Counted from the stretch's first letter, positions 10,195 through 19,785 are shown. The stretch is 50,696 nt of DNA from an uncultured Cryomorphaceae bacterium (GCA_937129395.1 CAKZNE010000144.1:1-50696); one strand, 5' to 3'. Numbers and translations are program-made. The notes: generated by a model from the letters alone, not told the origin.

Positions 10195-10477
10195 ATACAT
10201 GAAATTTCCCATTTTCGAGGGTAGCCTTTTTTTAGGATAAGCATAAATTACAAATCGCAATTTTGCAATATGGAGACTAACCCACGTGGGTGGTTTTTTT
10301 TGTTCTATCTTTATGTTTCCATAAATCTTAATACACATTCTGGAATCAATTCCCAAAATAGGAATTTGCATTTTTCAGCTCAAAGCTTAAAACGCTTTAT
10401 TACAGGTAATTAAGTAAACGAAAAGTTTTGGACTATTTATTTCTATAATCCAATTCTACTATTGAAAAAAAATGATA

Positions 10478-12193
10478 ATGAAAAAACTGATAACATTTTT
10501 ACTAGCCGCAGTTTTTATAATGTCGTGCGATAAGCAAGAAGATTATACACCTAATTTATTAAGTACAGTAAATGCTCCAAATGCAGAAGATTTGGATGAT
10601 ATTATTATTCCACAAAATTTTAATTGGAGCAGTAGTTATAAAGGAACGCTTAGCGTAAGCTTAGATGCAAATAGTGCATTAAATACGAATGGTGCCCCGA
10701 TTCATATTACCAATCTAAGTGGTGAGATTCTGGACCGGGCTGTAATTGAGAATAATGAAGCTGAATTCTATTATAACATACCTCAAAATGACGAAAGAAT
10801 TTTTCTAAAATACCCAAACACTGGGGAATCCGTAGAAATACTAAACCAAGAAAATATAATTCTTCCTGTAGGAAAAGAGGATAGAGATATTGAAAGAGAT
10901 AGCACATTTGTTGGCTCTGGAAAAAAAGGGAAAGCAATTGTAGCTAAAACAGCGGCCAATGTTTTGGTAAATGGAGATTTCACAGTGAACGATATTGGTT
11001 TTGATGGGAGTAGCGAATATGATGTACGAACTCCAGGGAAATGGTATGCTCAGGATAGTGATGGGGAATGGGTTGACAATTCTGGAAACGGTGTTTACAA
11101 GTCCAAAAAGAATAATAAATGGGGGACTATTATGCAATCTGTAGCTGCCAGTCCAAATGCACCTTATTCAGCCTCTTTTACCTACACAGGAAATAGCAAT
11201 AAAGTTACAGGTTATGTGGATTTTTTCGATTCCAACGACAATTGGATTTCCTATAAAAATTTCTCAGAAAGTAGTGGGAATGCAACTGCATCAGGAACTA
11301 CTCCAAACAATTGTGCCTACGTTCAAATCTATATAAAACAAAAGAAAAAAGGATATATAGATGATGTGGTTTTGGATATGACTGTGCCAAATGCTGATTC
11401 CGATGGTGATGGAGTTATAGACAGTAATGATGAATTTCCAAATGACCCAACAAAGGCCTATACCAGTAAATTCCCAACTAGCGGATATCAAACATTAGCT
11501 TTTGAAGATTTATGGCCAGCGAAAGGAGATTTTGATTTCAATGATATGGTTGTTTCCAATCAAGTTGTGTACGGGTTGGATGCAAATGGTGATAAAGTTG
11601 ACGCTACCTTTACTATTAGTTTGGATGCTGCTGGATCGGGTTTTTCAAATGGATTAGCTGTTGTATTTACCGATGGTAACCGCCAAGCCATAAATCAGAG
11701 TATTATAACCAGTGTAAGTGGCGACGCTTCCTTAGACCCTAATGTTCCTAATGGTGTAATTGTTTTCAATGATGTTTTCTTAGCACAAACTAATTTTTAC
11801 CAAAACAACGGTGTAGGTTTATCTGGAACTCCCGATGTTTTTACTTTTACAATAGTCTTTAATTCAGCGGTAAACAATCAGGTAATTATTCCAGATACTT
11901 ATATTTTCAGAACCTTAACACGTGGGCAAGAGGTTCATTTAGATGGCTTTACAGGAACACCAGCTGCTAATTCAAGTTTCAATAATACAATTGATGATGT
12001 TAGTGGAACTTACAATACTGACACAGGGCTACCTTGGGCAATAGAAATAGTTACAGCGAACAAAACATTCCAACATCCAAATGAAAAAGTTGATATCTTA
12101 TTGGCCTACCCAGGCTTTCAACTTTGGGCCGAAAATGGTGGTGGAGTAAATACAACTTGGGTAACTAGTCCGGTGCCTGGATTGGTATTTTAG
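10478..12193 (+). CDS. LruC domain-containing lipoprotein (paralogue 2)
   Basis: Lipobox FIMSCDK; DSDGDGVIDSNDEFPNDP; YQTLAFEDLWPAKGDFDFNDMVVSNQVVY; clear full-length similarity to the preceding gene. Start set at the second Met of MIMKK. Confidence 0.88.
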   Translation: MKKLITFLLAAVFIMSCDKQEDYTPNLLSTVNAPNAEDLDDIIIPQNFNWSSSYKGTLSVSLDANSALNTNGAPIHITNLSGEILDRAVIENNEAEFYYNIPQNDERIFLKYPNTGESVEILNQENIILPVGKEDRDIERDSTFVGSGKKGKAIVAKTAANVLVNGDFTVNDIGFDGSSEYDVRTPGKWYAQDSDGEWVDNSGNGVYKSKKNNKWGTIMQSVAASPNAPYSASFTYTGNSNKVTGYVDFFDSNDNWISYKNFSESSGNATASGTTPNNCAYVQIYIKQKKKGYIDDVVLDMTVPNADSDGDGVIDSNDEFPNDPTKAYTSKFPTSGYQTLAFEDLWPAKGDFDFNDMVVSNQVVYGLDANGDKVDATFTISLDAAGSGFSNGLAVVFTDGNRQAINQSIITSVSGDASLDPNVPNGVIVFNDVFLAQTNFYQNNGVGLSGTPDVFTFTIVFNSAVNNQVIIPDTYIFRTLTRGQEVHLDGFTGTPAANSSFNNTIDDVSGTYNTDTGLPWAIEIVTANKTFQHPNEKVDILLAYPGFQLWAENGGGVNTTWVTSPVPGLVF

Positions 12194-12203
12194 TTATAGA
12201 AAA

Positions 12204-12254
12204 AAACAAGAAAAAAGGGATCCTGATTTATTCAAGATCCCTTTTTTCTTGTTT
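12204..12254. terminator. Bidirectional terminator between convergent lruC paralogue 2 and metF
   Basis: Perfect 19-bp inverted repeat AAACAAGAAAAAAGGGATC / GATCCCTTTTTTCTTGTTT with a 13-nt spacer; the metF stop codon lies at its edge. Confidence 0.85.
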
Positions 12255-13206
12255 AAAATATTTCCTTTGCAATCTTTTGAATATTATCAACCTTTCCCAT
12301 GGAATAAAAGTGCAAGACGGGAACTTTCGCAGCCTTTAATTCTTTGCATTGTTCTATCGCCCACTCTACTCCAACTTGGCGCACTTCTTTATTATCCTTA
12401 CAATTTAAAACCTCCCTTACAAGGTTGTCAGGAAGGTCCACATGAAATCTATGAGGCAAAATACTTAGGTGTTTTTTAGTGGCAATTGGTTTTATTCCTG
12501 GGATAATCGGCACCGTAATTCCGGCATCTCTGCATTTTTCAACATATTCAAAATACTTGGAATTATCAAAAAACAATTGGGTAACAATATAATCCGCGCC
12601 AGCGTCAACTTTCTTTTTTAAATGGGCAATATCATTGTTAATACTTGGGGCTTCAAAATGTTTTTCTGGGTAACCAGCTACTCCAATTGAAAAATTGGTT
12701 GGAGTATTATTTTGCAATTCAGAATCTAAATATATTCCCTTGTTCATGGCATTGACTTGCCCAACTAATTCATGAGCATATTTATGTCCATTAGCCTCAG
12801 CTTGAAAATAAACCTCCCCTTTTACGGAGTCACCCCTCAGCGCCAAAACATTTTCAATGCCAAGGAAATCCAAATCAATTAAGGCATTTTCTGTATCCTC
12901 TTGATTAAAACCACCACAAAGAATGTGGGGGACTGCATCAATTTTATATTTATGTTGCAGTGCCGCACAAATCCCAACAGTTCCCGGTCTTTTCTTGATA
13001 ACCTTTTGTTCCAATAAACCACTTTCCAAACGTTTATAAACAACCTCCTCTCTATGGTAGGTTACATTTACAAATGGCGGGTTAAAATCCATTAGAGGAT
13101 CAATATTGTTGTAAATATTTTGAATGTTTTGCCCTTTTAATGGGGGCAAAATCTCAAATGAAAAAATGGTTTTATCGGATCCGTTGATATGGTCAATTAC
13201 TTTCAT
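12253..13206 (-). CDS. metF: Methylenetetrahydrofolate reductase
   Basis: FSFEILPPLKGQ, FVNVTYHREE, PHILCGG, LALRGDS, GVAGYPEKH, DYIVTQLFFDN, PIIPGIKP. Confidence 0.96.
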   Translation of the reverse strand: MKVIDHINGSDKTIFSFEILPPLKGQNIQNIYNNIDPLMDFNPPFVNVTYHREEVVYKRLESGLLEQKVIKKRPGTVGICAALQHKYKIDAVPHILCGGFNQEDTENALIDLDFLGIENVLALRGDSVKGEVYFQAEANGHKYAHELVGQVNAMNKGIYLDSELQNNTPTNFSIGVAGYPEKHFEAPSINNDIAHLKKKVDAGADYIVTQLFFDNSKYFEYVEKCRDAGITVPIIPGIKPIATKKHLSILPHRFHVDLPDNLVREVLNCKDNKEVRQVGVEWAIEQCKELKAAKVPVLHFYSMGKVDNIQKIAKEIF

Positions 13207-13216
13207 ATAGTACTTT

Positions 13217-15859
13217 TTAATAGTTTAATGATGGCCTTAACCAACGTTCTGCTTCTTCTTGGGAAATGGATTTTCGTTTGGCATAATCTTCCAACTGATC
13301 TTTTCCAATTTTACCCAATCCAAAATATTTACTTTCTGGATGTGCCAAATAATAACCGGAAACTGAAGAAGCCGGATGCATTGCCAAATTATCCGTTAGG
13401 CTAATACCAATTGTTTCGGCAGATAATAGTTTGAAAATGGTTTTCTTTTCGAGGTGATCTGGACAAGCAGGATAACCGGGAGCTGGCCTTATCCCTAAAT
13501 ATTTTTCGCGAATCAATTCATCATTTTTCAAGTTTTCATCCGGGCAATAGCCCCAAATTTCAGTTCTTACTTTTTGATGAAGCATTTCCGCTAATCCTTC
13601 TGCCAATCTATCGGCAAGGGCTTTTATCATAATAGATTTGTAATCATCATGATCCTTTTGGTATTGCTCTAATAAGCTTTCAATGCCAAGTCCGGCTGTT
13701 ACAGCAAAACATCCAATATAATCCTGAATTCCACTTTCCAAAGGGGCGATAAAATCACCTAGGGCTATATTTTTGGCAATGGCCGCTTTTTGCGTTTGTT
13801 GCCTTAAGGTTCTAAATTGAAATTCTCCATTATTAACGGAAATATCATCACCTATGGAATTTGCTGGAAAAATTCCCAATGCCGCATTGGCTGTTAGCGC
13901 ATTCCCAACAAGCAATTCTTCCAACATATCTTGAGCATCCTGATAAAGTGATTTCGCGGCTTCGCCAACGACTTCATCCTCCAAGATTCTAGGGAACTTA
14001 CCATGTAGTTCCCAGGTCATAAAAAAGGGAGTCCAGTCGATAAAGGGAACTATTTCACTAAGTGGAATGTTTTCCATTTTTTTTACTCCAATAAAATTGG
14101 GCTTTTTAATGTTTTGAGAATTAAAATCAAGGCGAAGTTTGTTCTTCCTAGCCTCTTCAATTTTCAAATATTTTTTTGATGATGAATTGTTTAAATAGCC
14201 ATCTCTGAGTTTCGTGTACTCTATCTTTAAATTTTCTTTAAATCCAGAATGTGAGGATTTTGAAGAAAGGGTTTGAGCTATGGGTACACTGCGGCTGGCG
14301 TCATTAACATGAACTGCTATTCCAGAATACTCCGGAAAAATTTTCACTGCCGTATGGGCCCTTGAAGTGGTCGCTCCTCCAATCATCAGGGGGGTATTCA
14401 ATTTCCTTCTTTCCATTTCTTGGGCCACATATATCATCTCGTCCAAGGAAGGAGTTATTAAACCACTAAGTCCAATGGCATCCACATTTTCCTCTATTGC
14501 GGTATCTAATATTTTGTTCATTGGCACCATTACACCAAGGTCAATTATCTCAAAATTATTACAGGCCAAAACTACCCCAACAATGTTTTTCCCAATATCA
14601 TGAACATCACCCTTTACGGTGGCCATCAAAATTTTTCCTTTCTTTTTGGATTCTCCATGAGCTTCTTTTTCCTCTTCAATAAAAGGAGTTAAATAAGCTA
14701 CAGCCTTTTTCATAACTCTTGCAGACTTCACAACTTGGGGTAAAAACATTTTTCCAGACCCAAATAAATCTCCAACCACATTCATTCCATCCATTAATGG
14801 ACCTTCAATTACCTCTATGGTTTTTGTTGCTAAGACTCTGGCCTCCTCAGCATCCTCTTCAATAAAATCAGTTATACCTTTTACAAGTGAATATTCAATC
14901 CTTTTGGCCACAACTTGCTCTCTCCAACTTAAATCTTTTTCACGTGTTTTTTGGGTACCTACAAAATCCTCAGCAAATTCCAATAGCCGTTCGGTTGAAT
15001 CATCCCTTCTATCGAGAAGAACATCCTCCACCCTTTCCAATAAATTTTTTGGTATTTCCTCGTAAACTTCTAGCATGGCAGGATTTACAATTCCCATATC
15101 CATCCCGTTTTTTATACCATGATATAAAAAAGCAGAATGCATGGCTTCTCGAACCGATTGATTTCCTCGAAAACTAAAAGAAACATTACTTACACCTCCG
15201 CTTACTTTGGCTCCTGGCAAATTCCTTTTTATCCACTTTGTAGCCTCGAAAAAATCAATTGCATTTCTTCTGTGTTCTTCTATTCCTGTTGCAACCGGGA
15301 ATATGTTTGGATCAAAAATAATGTCCTCTTTTGGAAACTTTATTTCTTCAACTAACAACTTATAGGACCTTTCACAAATCTCTATTCGCCTTTTATAGTT
15401 ATCCGCTTGGCCATCTTCATCAAAGGCCATTACTACAACGGCCGCCCCATACCTTTTTATCAGTTTGGCTTGTTTTATAAATTCTTCCACTCCTCCCTTC
15501 AGACTAATGGAATTCACAACGGCCTTTCCTTGAACACACTTTAAGCCTGCTTCAATAATTTCCCATTTCGAAGAATCTACCATTATTGGAACTCTAGAAA
15601 TATCTGGTTCGGATGCAATTAGGTTTAGGAATTCAACCATGGCCTTTTTGCCATCGAGCATTCCTTCATCCATATTCACATCAATAATCTGAGCACCCCC
15701 CTCTACTTGATCTCTGGCCACAGCAAGGGCTTCATCTAATTGGTTTTCTTTTATTAACCGAAGAAATTTTCTAGAACCTGTGACATTCGTTCTTTCTCCA
15801 ATATTTATAAAATTACTTGCCTTATTTATATTTAATGGCTCTAATCCGCTTAGTTTCAT
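13217..15859 (-). CDS. metH: Methionine synthase, C-terminal portion (pterin-binding, cobalamin-binding and activation domains)
   Basis: [14 protein letters not shown] (pterin-binding), [31 protein letters not shown] (cobalamin DxHxxG), [14 protein letters not shown] (AdoMet activation domain). Confidence 0.96.
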   Translation of the reverse strand: MKLSGLEPLNINKASNFINIGERTNVTGSRKFLRLIKENQLDEALAVARDQVEGGAQIIDVNMDEGMLDGKKAMVEFLNLIASEPDISRVPIMVDSSKWEIIEAGLKCVQGKAVVNSISLKGGVEEFIKQAKLIKRYGAAVVVMAFDEDGQADNYKRRIEICERSYKLLVEEIKFPKEDIIFDPNIFPVATGIEEHRRNAIDFFEATKWIKRNLPGAKVSGGVSNVSFSFRGNQSVREAMHSAFLYHGIKNGMDMGIVNPAMLEVYEEIPKNLLERVEDVLLDRRDDSTERLLEFAEDFVGTQKTREKDLSWREQVVAKRIEYSLVKGITDFIEEDAEEARVLATKTIEVIEGPLMDGMNVVGDLFGSGKMFLPQVVKSARVMKKAVAYLTPFIEEEKEAHGESKKKGKILMATVKGDVHDIGKNIVGVVLACNNFEIIDLGVMVPMNKILDTAIEENVDAIGLSGLITPSLDEMIYVAQEMERRKLNTPLMIGGATTSRAHTAVKIFPEYSGIAVHVNDASRSVPIAQTLSSKSSHSGFKENLKIEYTKLRDGYLNNSSSKKYLKIEEARKNKLRLDFNSQNIKKPNFIGVKKMENIPLSEIVPFIDWTPFFMTWELHGKFPRILEDEVVGEAAKSLYQDAQDMLEELLVGNALTANAALGIFPANSIGDDISVNNGEFQFRTLRQQTQKAAIAKNIALGDFIAPLESGIQDYIGCFAVTAGLGIESLLEQYQKDHDDYKSIMIKALADRLAEGLAEMLHQKVRTEIWGYCPDENLKNDELIREKYLGIRPAPGYPACPDHLEKKTIFKLLSAETIGISLTDNLAMHPASSVSGYYLAHPESKYFGLGKIGKDQLEDYAKRKSISQEEAERWLRPSLNY

Positions 15860-15862
15860 AAT

Positions 15863-16876
15863 CTAATTTCCCTTAGTTGCCATTAATTGCCTTGGTTTAT
15901 AATCCTTTGCTACATTAGCTATAGCCTGAATGTGTTCTGGAGTAGTACCACAACAGCCTCCAATAATATTGATTAATTCCAAATCCAAATATTCCTTTAT
16001 TAATTCAGCCATTTCCTCAGGTGTTTGTTCGTATTCTCCAAAGGCATTTGGCAATCCTGCATTAGGATGAGCGCTGATATTAAATTTACTTTCTCTGGAA
16101 ATGACTTGTAAATAAGGTCTTAATTGATCCGCCCCTAAAGCGCAATTAAAACCAATGGAAAAAAGTGGTAAATGCGACATACTTATTAAAAAAGCTTCAG
16201 CAGTTTGTCCAGATAAAGTCCGCCCACTTGCGTCGGTAATAGTTCCCGAAACCATTATTGGAATTTCCTTTCCCAATTCCTCAAACAGACCGCTAATCGC
16301 AAATAAAGCAGCCTTGGCGTTTAATGTGTCAAAAATTGTTTCCACCAAAAAAGCATCAACTCCGCCATGGAAAAGAGCTTTTGCTTGCTCATAATAAGAC
16401 TCTGCAAGCTGGTCGAAATTCACAGCTCTAAAGCCTGGATTGTTTACGTCGGGGGAAAGGCTAGCCGTTTTCGTAGTTGGGCCAATTGAACCTAAAACGA
16501 ATCTCGGCTTATTCGGTTCCTTTTTGGTAAACTCATTTGCAACCTCTTTGGCGATTCGAGCGGATTCATAATTAATTTCATATACGAGATCCTCCATTCC
16601 ATAATCCGCCATGGAAATTTTATTGGAATTAAAAGTGTTAGTTTCAATAAGATCTGCACCGAAAGCAAAATATTTTGAATGAATCTCCTTAATTATTTCG
16701 GGCTGGGTTAAACTTAATAGATCATTATTTCCTTTAAGGTCCGATTCAAAATTTTCAAATCTCTTAGATCTATAATCCTTTTCACCTAGTTTATAGGCTT
16801 GGATCATCGTTCCCATAGCTCCATCTAAAATTAGAATTCGCTTTTTTGCCTCCCTTATTAATAAATTTTCTTCCAT
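15863..16876 (-). CDS. metH: Homocysteine S-methyltransferase (methionine synthase N-terminal domain as a separate gene)
   Basis: [61 protein letters not shown] (zinc-binding GGCCGT). Confidence 0.94.
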   Translation of the reverse strand: MEENLLIREAKKRILILDGAMGTMIQAYKLGEKDYRSKRFENFESDLKGNNDLLSLTQPEIIKEIHSKYFAFGADLIETNTFNSNKISMADYGMEDLVYEINYESARIAKEVANEFTKKEPNKPRFVLGSIGPTTKTASLSPDVNNPGFRAVNFDQLAESYYEQAKALFHGGVDAFLVETIFDTLNAKAALFAISGLFEELGKEIPIMVSGTITDASGRTLSGQTAEAFLISMSHLPLFSIGFNCALGADQLRPYLQVISRESKFNISAHPNAGLPNAFGEYEQTPEEMAELIKEYLDLELINIIGGCCGTTPEHIQAIANVAKDYKPRQLMATKGN

Positions 16877-16938
16877 TTTAAGTTTGTTTCTAAACCTATC
16901 CTGAAAGCCAGTAAAATTGAGATTGTCTTACGATCGTT

Positions 16939-17042
16939 CTCATCTTTCTCAATCACTAATGTTCTTGAGTAGGAGGTAGCACCCAGCCTGGCTGGGTTGC
17001 TAAGACTTCAAAGGGCCTATTCCCTCAGTCTTTCTGGATAAG
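16939..17042 (-). ncRNA. SAM-I (S-box) riboswitch upstream of split metH-metF
   Basis: Reverse strand reads CTTATCCAGAAAGACTGAGGGAATAGGCCCTTTGAAGTCTTAGCAACCCAGCCAGGCTGGGTGCTACCTCCTACTCAAGAACATTAGTGATTGAGAAAGATGAG. Pairings: P1 CUUAUC/GAUGAG, P2 AAGAC/GUCUU, P3 GGGU-type arms after GCAACC, P4 CUCAA/UUGAG. The hallmark AGGGA..GGCCC..GAAG..GCAACC..GGTGCTA..CC is present. Confidence 0.95.
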
Positions 17043-17224
17043 TTCAACAAATAAAGCCTATTTTATATTACAATCAAAATTCCATTCCAATAAAAAAGTG
17101 ATTGACAGAATCTATATTCACCCTAGCTCACCCCTGTGGCCAATTAAATCCTAAAAAAAAGTTTTGACATTCAATTCCACCAATTATTCTTTTTAATAAG
17201 AGAATGGAAAGTCAAATATTATTT

Positions 17225-17232
17225 TACTTTTG
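17225..17232 (+). promoter_or_regulatory. Candidate -7 box (TACTTTTG) for metK
   Basis: Exact TAnnTTTG a few nt upstream of the SAM-II aptamer; the -33 element is weak. Confidence 0.5.
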
Positions 17233-17238
17233 CGCTCT

Positions 17239-17290
17239 ATGTGGAATAATTTGACTGCTTGCAACCACGAAAAAAAATGCTAAATCAGCA
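17239..17290 (+). ncRNA. SAM-II riboswitch upstream of metK
   Basis: ATGTGGAATAATTTGACTGCTTGCAACCACGAAAAAAAATGCTAAATCAGCA. P1 GUGG/CCAC; conserved AUUUGAC, CUUGCAA and UGCUAAA segments; pseudoknot pairing GC/GC plus CUG(17254-17256 region)/CAG(17286-17288) as expected for P2. Confidence 0.85.
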
Positions 17291-17351
17291 TCCAGTGTCT
17301 ACACTCAGTCAAAAAAATTTCACTTTTATTTAGATATAATAAGTTTAATTT

Positions 17352-18605
17352 ATGGCATATTTATTCACCTCTGAGTCCGTTTCAGAAGGTCATCCCGATA
17401 AAATTTCAGATCAAATTTCCGACGCAATAATTGATCATTTCTTAGCTTTTGATAGAGAATCTAAAGTTGCTTGTGAAACCCTAGTAACTACCGGTCAGGT
17501 TATTTTGGCAGGAGAAATAAAATCTCAAGCTTATGTAGATGTTCAATCTGTGGCAAGGGATGTAATAAAACGTATTGGCTACACAAAAAGTGAATATATG
17601 TTTGATGCAGAAAGCTGTGGTGTTTTATCCGCTTTGCATGAACAATCTCCGGATATAAATCGTGGTGTAGATCGTGGAAATCCTGAAGACCAAGGTGCGG
17701 GTGATCAAGGGATGATGTTTGGATATGCAACCAATGAAACTGAAAACTATATGCCTTTGGCTTTAGACCTAAGTCATAAGATTTTAATTGAATTAGCTGC
17801 AATGCGCAGGGAGTGTTCGGATATTCCCTACTTAAGGCCAGATGCTAAATCTCAGGTTACAATTGAATATTCGGACTCTCATGTACCTCAAAAAATAACT
17901 GACATTGTTGTTTCTACACAGCATGATGATTTTGGGGATGAAAAAAGTATGACTCAGAAAATTCATAAAGATATTGTTGAGCTGCTCATTCCTCGAGTAA
18001 AGAGTAAGCTAAAGCCAGAGCTACAAAAATTGTTTGACGGGAATATTAATTACCATATTAATCCAACAGGTAAGTTTGTAATTGGTGGACCTCATGGTGA
18101 TGCTGGACTTACCGGGAGAAAAATTATCGTTGACACATACGGTGGAAAAGGGGCTCACGGAGGAGGAGCTTTTTCAGGAAAAGATCCAAGTAAGGTAGAC
18201 CGTTCTGCCGCTTACGCAACAAGGCATATTGCAAAAAATGTTGTTGCAGCAGGTGTTGCTGATCAGATTCTTGTTCAGGTTTCTTACGCAATTGGTGTTG
18301 TTGAGCCTATGGGAATTTTTGTGGATACTTATGGTACTGCAAAAGTAAATCTGACAGATGGCGAGATAGCGGAGAAGATTTCAAAAATATTTGATATGAG
18401 ACCAGGTCTAATTGAACAGAGGTTAAAATTAAGAAACCCAATGTACTCAGAAACTGCGGCTTATGGACATATGGGAAGGAAAAACGAAACAGTTTCCAAA
18501 TCCTTTCAAGAGGCTAATGGAAAAGAAATTAAGCTAGATGTGGAATTGTTCACATGGGAAAAGCTTGACTATGTGGATAAGGTAAAAGAAGCATTTGGGC
18601 TTTAA
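17352..18605 (+). CDS. metK: S-adenosylmethionine synthetase
   Basis: [76 protein letters not shown]. Confidence 0.98.
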   Translation: MAYLFTSESVSEGHPDKISDQISDAIIDHFLAFDRESKVACETLVTTGQVILAGEIKSQAYVDVQSVARDVIKRIGYTKSEYMFDAESCGVLSALHEQSPDINRGVDRGNPEDQGAGDQGMMFGYATNETENYMPLALDLSHKILIELAAMRRECSDIPYLRPDAKSQVTIEYSDSHVPQKITDIVVSTQHDDFGDEKSMTQKIHKDIVELLIPRVKSKLKPELQKLFDGNINYHINPTGKFVIGGPHGDAGLTGRKIIVDTYGGKGAHGGGAFSGKDPSKVDRSAAYATRHIAKNVVAAGVADQILVQVSYAIGVVEPMGIFVDTYGTAKVNLTDGEIAEKISKIFDMRPGLIEQRLKLRNPMYSETAAYGHMGRKNETVSKSFQEANGKEIKLDVELFTWEKLDYVDKVKEAFGL

Positions 18606-18626
18606 AATCCAACTAAGGAAAATATA

Positions 18627-18656
18627 AAAGGCTCCGAAATGGAGCCTTTTTTTTTT
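18627..18656 (+). terminator. Rho-independent terminator after metK
   Basis: AAAAGGCTCC-gaaat-GGAGCCTTTTTTTTTT. Confidence 0.9.
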
Positions 18657-18672
18657 GCCAACAATTCAGGTG

Positions 18673-19074
18673 TTATGGTTTTTTTTTTGGAAGAGTTGAA
18701 TACAGTAAGAATCCTTCTTTTCCCTTAAACCGGCACTGGAGAATATAGCCTCCAAAAGAATCCCTTGATTCAATGGACAGGACCTGGATCTTTTCCTTTT
18801 TAAAGATTTGGGATAAGTTTAATGTGGATTCAATATTCTTCACACTTAATGTTTTCCCATCGGAATTTGAAAGAATCTGTTGGATGGATTCATTTTCTCC
18901 ATCTAAGGTAATTATCACAGCCTTACCTCCATTATTGCAATTCAAATTCCCCAACTGATCTTTTTCAAATAGCTCAAATTGAGAGGATCCTTTATCACAA
19001 ATTTCATAAAATATTTGTGCGTCTAAGCTCATTCCTAGAAATAGTAACAAAATGGTAAAAATGTAATTTTTCAT
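18673..19074 (-). CDS. Small secreted hypothetical protein
   Basis: Signal peptide MKNYIFTILLLFLGMSLDAQ; ORF extends further upstream but the signal-peptide Met is at 19074; 11 nt downstream of the preceding gene. Confidence 0.6.
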   Translation of the reverse strand: MKNYIFTILLLFLGMSLDAQIFYEICDKGSSQFELFEKDQLGNLNCNNGGKAVIITLDGENESIQQILSNSDGKTLSVKNIESTLNLSQIFKKEKIQVLSIESRDSFGGYILQCRFKGKEGFLLYSTLPKKKP

Positions 19075-19085
19075 CTTTTTCGTTT

Positions 19086-19745
19086 TTATTCTTCCCCTCC
19101 TGGTAAGGATTGGATGGTCATTGAACATTCACCTTCACATGTACATTCTGCTGCTGGTGGATTTCCAGGAACCCAACGTTCTCTGCATTTTGCAGTAGGA
19201 AGATCACATGGGCCCGAACAATCTACCTTCATTTTGATTGGCTCTGCCCCTACAGCTCCTAAACTTTTTAGAAAGGCTACACTTTCCTTATTTCCATCTT
19301 CCAACTCAAAGGTATAAATAAGACCAAAATAATTTTCCTGTGTCAACAGATTGACTCGTGTAACCTTATAAGAATTGGTAGAAAAAACAGAAGAAATATG
19401 ATCATTCAACTCATTTAAAAAGGTACCATTTTGAGCCAATAAATCATTAATCATTGCATGCGCATCCTCATCCGAAATAACCTTTTCTTCAGATTGTTCA
19501 CCGACCAATTGAATCTCCAAATGGCAACTTTCGCAAGGGCATTCATAAATATTACTTCCTACTTGAATGTGTTTACATGACCCCTCTGGAAGACAGGACC
19601 CACCACAGGAAACAGCCCATTCCATACCTTCCTCAAAATCAGCAAAACTGGCCTTTTTGGTATTGTTTTCTTTTATGTTCACAGAATCCTTGGAACAAGA
19701 AAACCCCACAGAAATGAGCAGAACAATTAGCATTAAATTTTTCAT
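19086..19745 (-). CDS. Cysteine-rich lipoprotein with two six-Cys modules, hypothetical
   Basis: Lipobox SVGFSCSK; modules CGGSCLPEGSCKHIQVGSNIYECPCESCHLEIQ and CSGPCDLPTAKCRERWVPGNPPAAECTCEGECSMTIQ. Confidence 0.7.
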   Translation of the reverse strand: MKNLMLIVLLISVGFSCSKDSVNIKENNTKKASFADFEEGMEWAVSCGGSCLPEGSCKHIQVGSNIYECPCESCHLEIQLVGEQSEEKVISDEDAHAMINDLLAQNGTFLNELNDHISSVFSTNSYKVTRVNLLTQENYFGLIYTFELEDGNKESVAFLKSLGAVGAEPIKMKVDCSGPCDLPTAKCRERWVPGNPPAAECTCEGECSMTIQSLPGGEE

Positions 19746-19785
19746 AAAAAATTTGTTTTGATTAATTAATTTAATCGAATATAAA

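Noticed and set aside
10707-11491. Antisense ORFs within the second LruC gene
   Set aside because: The sense gene is clearly coding and has a paralogue; the antisense frames show no recognisable features.
12249-12479. Plus-strand 76-aa ORF opposite metF
   Set aside because: Antisense to a well-supported gene and starting inside a terminator.
15859-15863. Possible frameshift/pseudogene explanation for split metH
   Set aside because: Both ORFs have proper starts and stops at a natural domain boundary and intact active-site motifs, so a genuine split gene is more likely.
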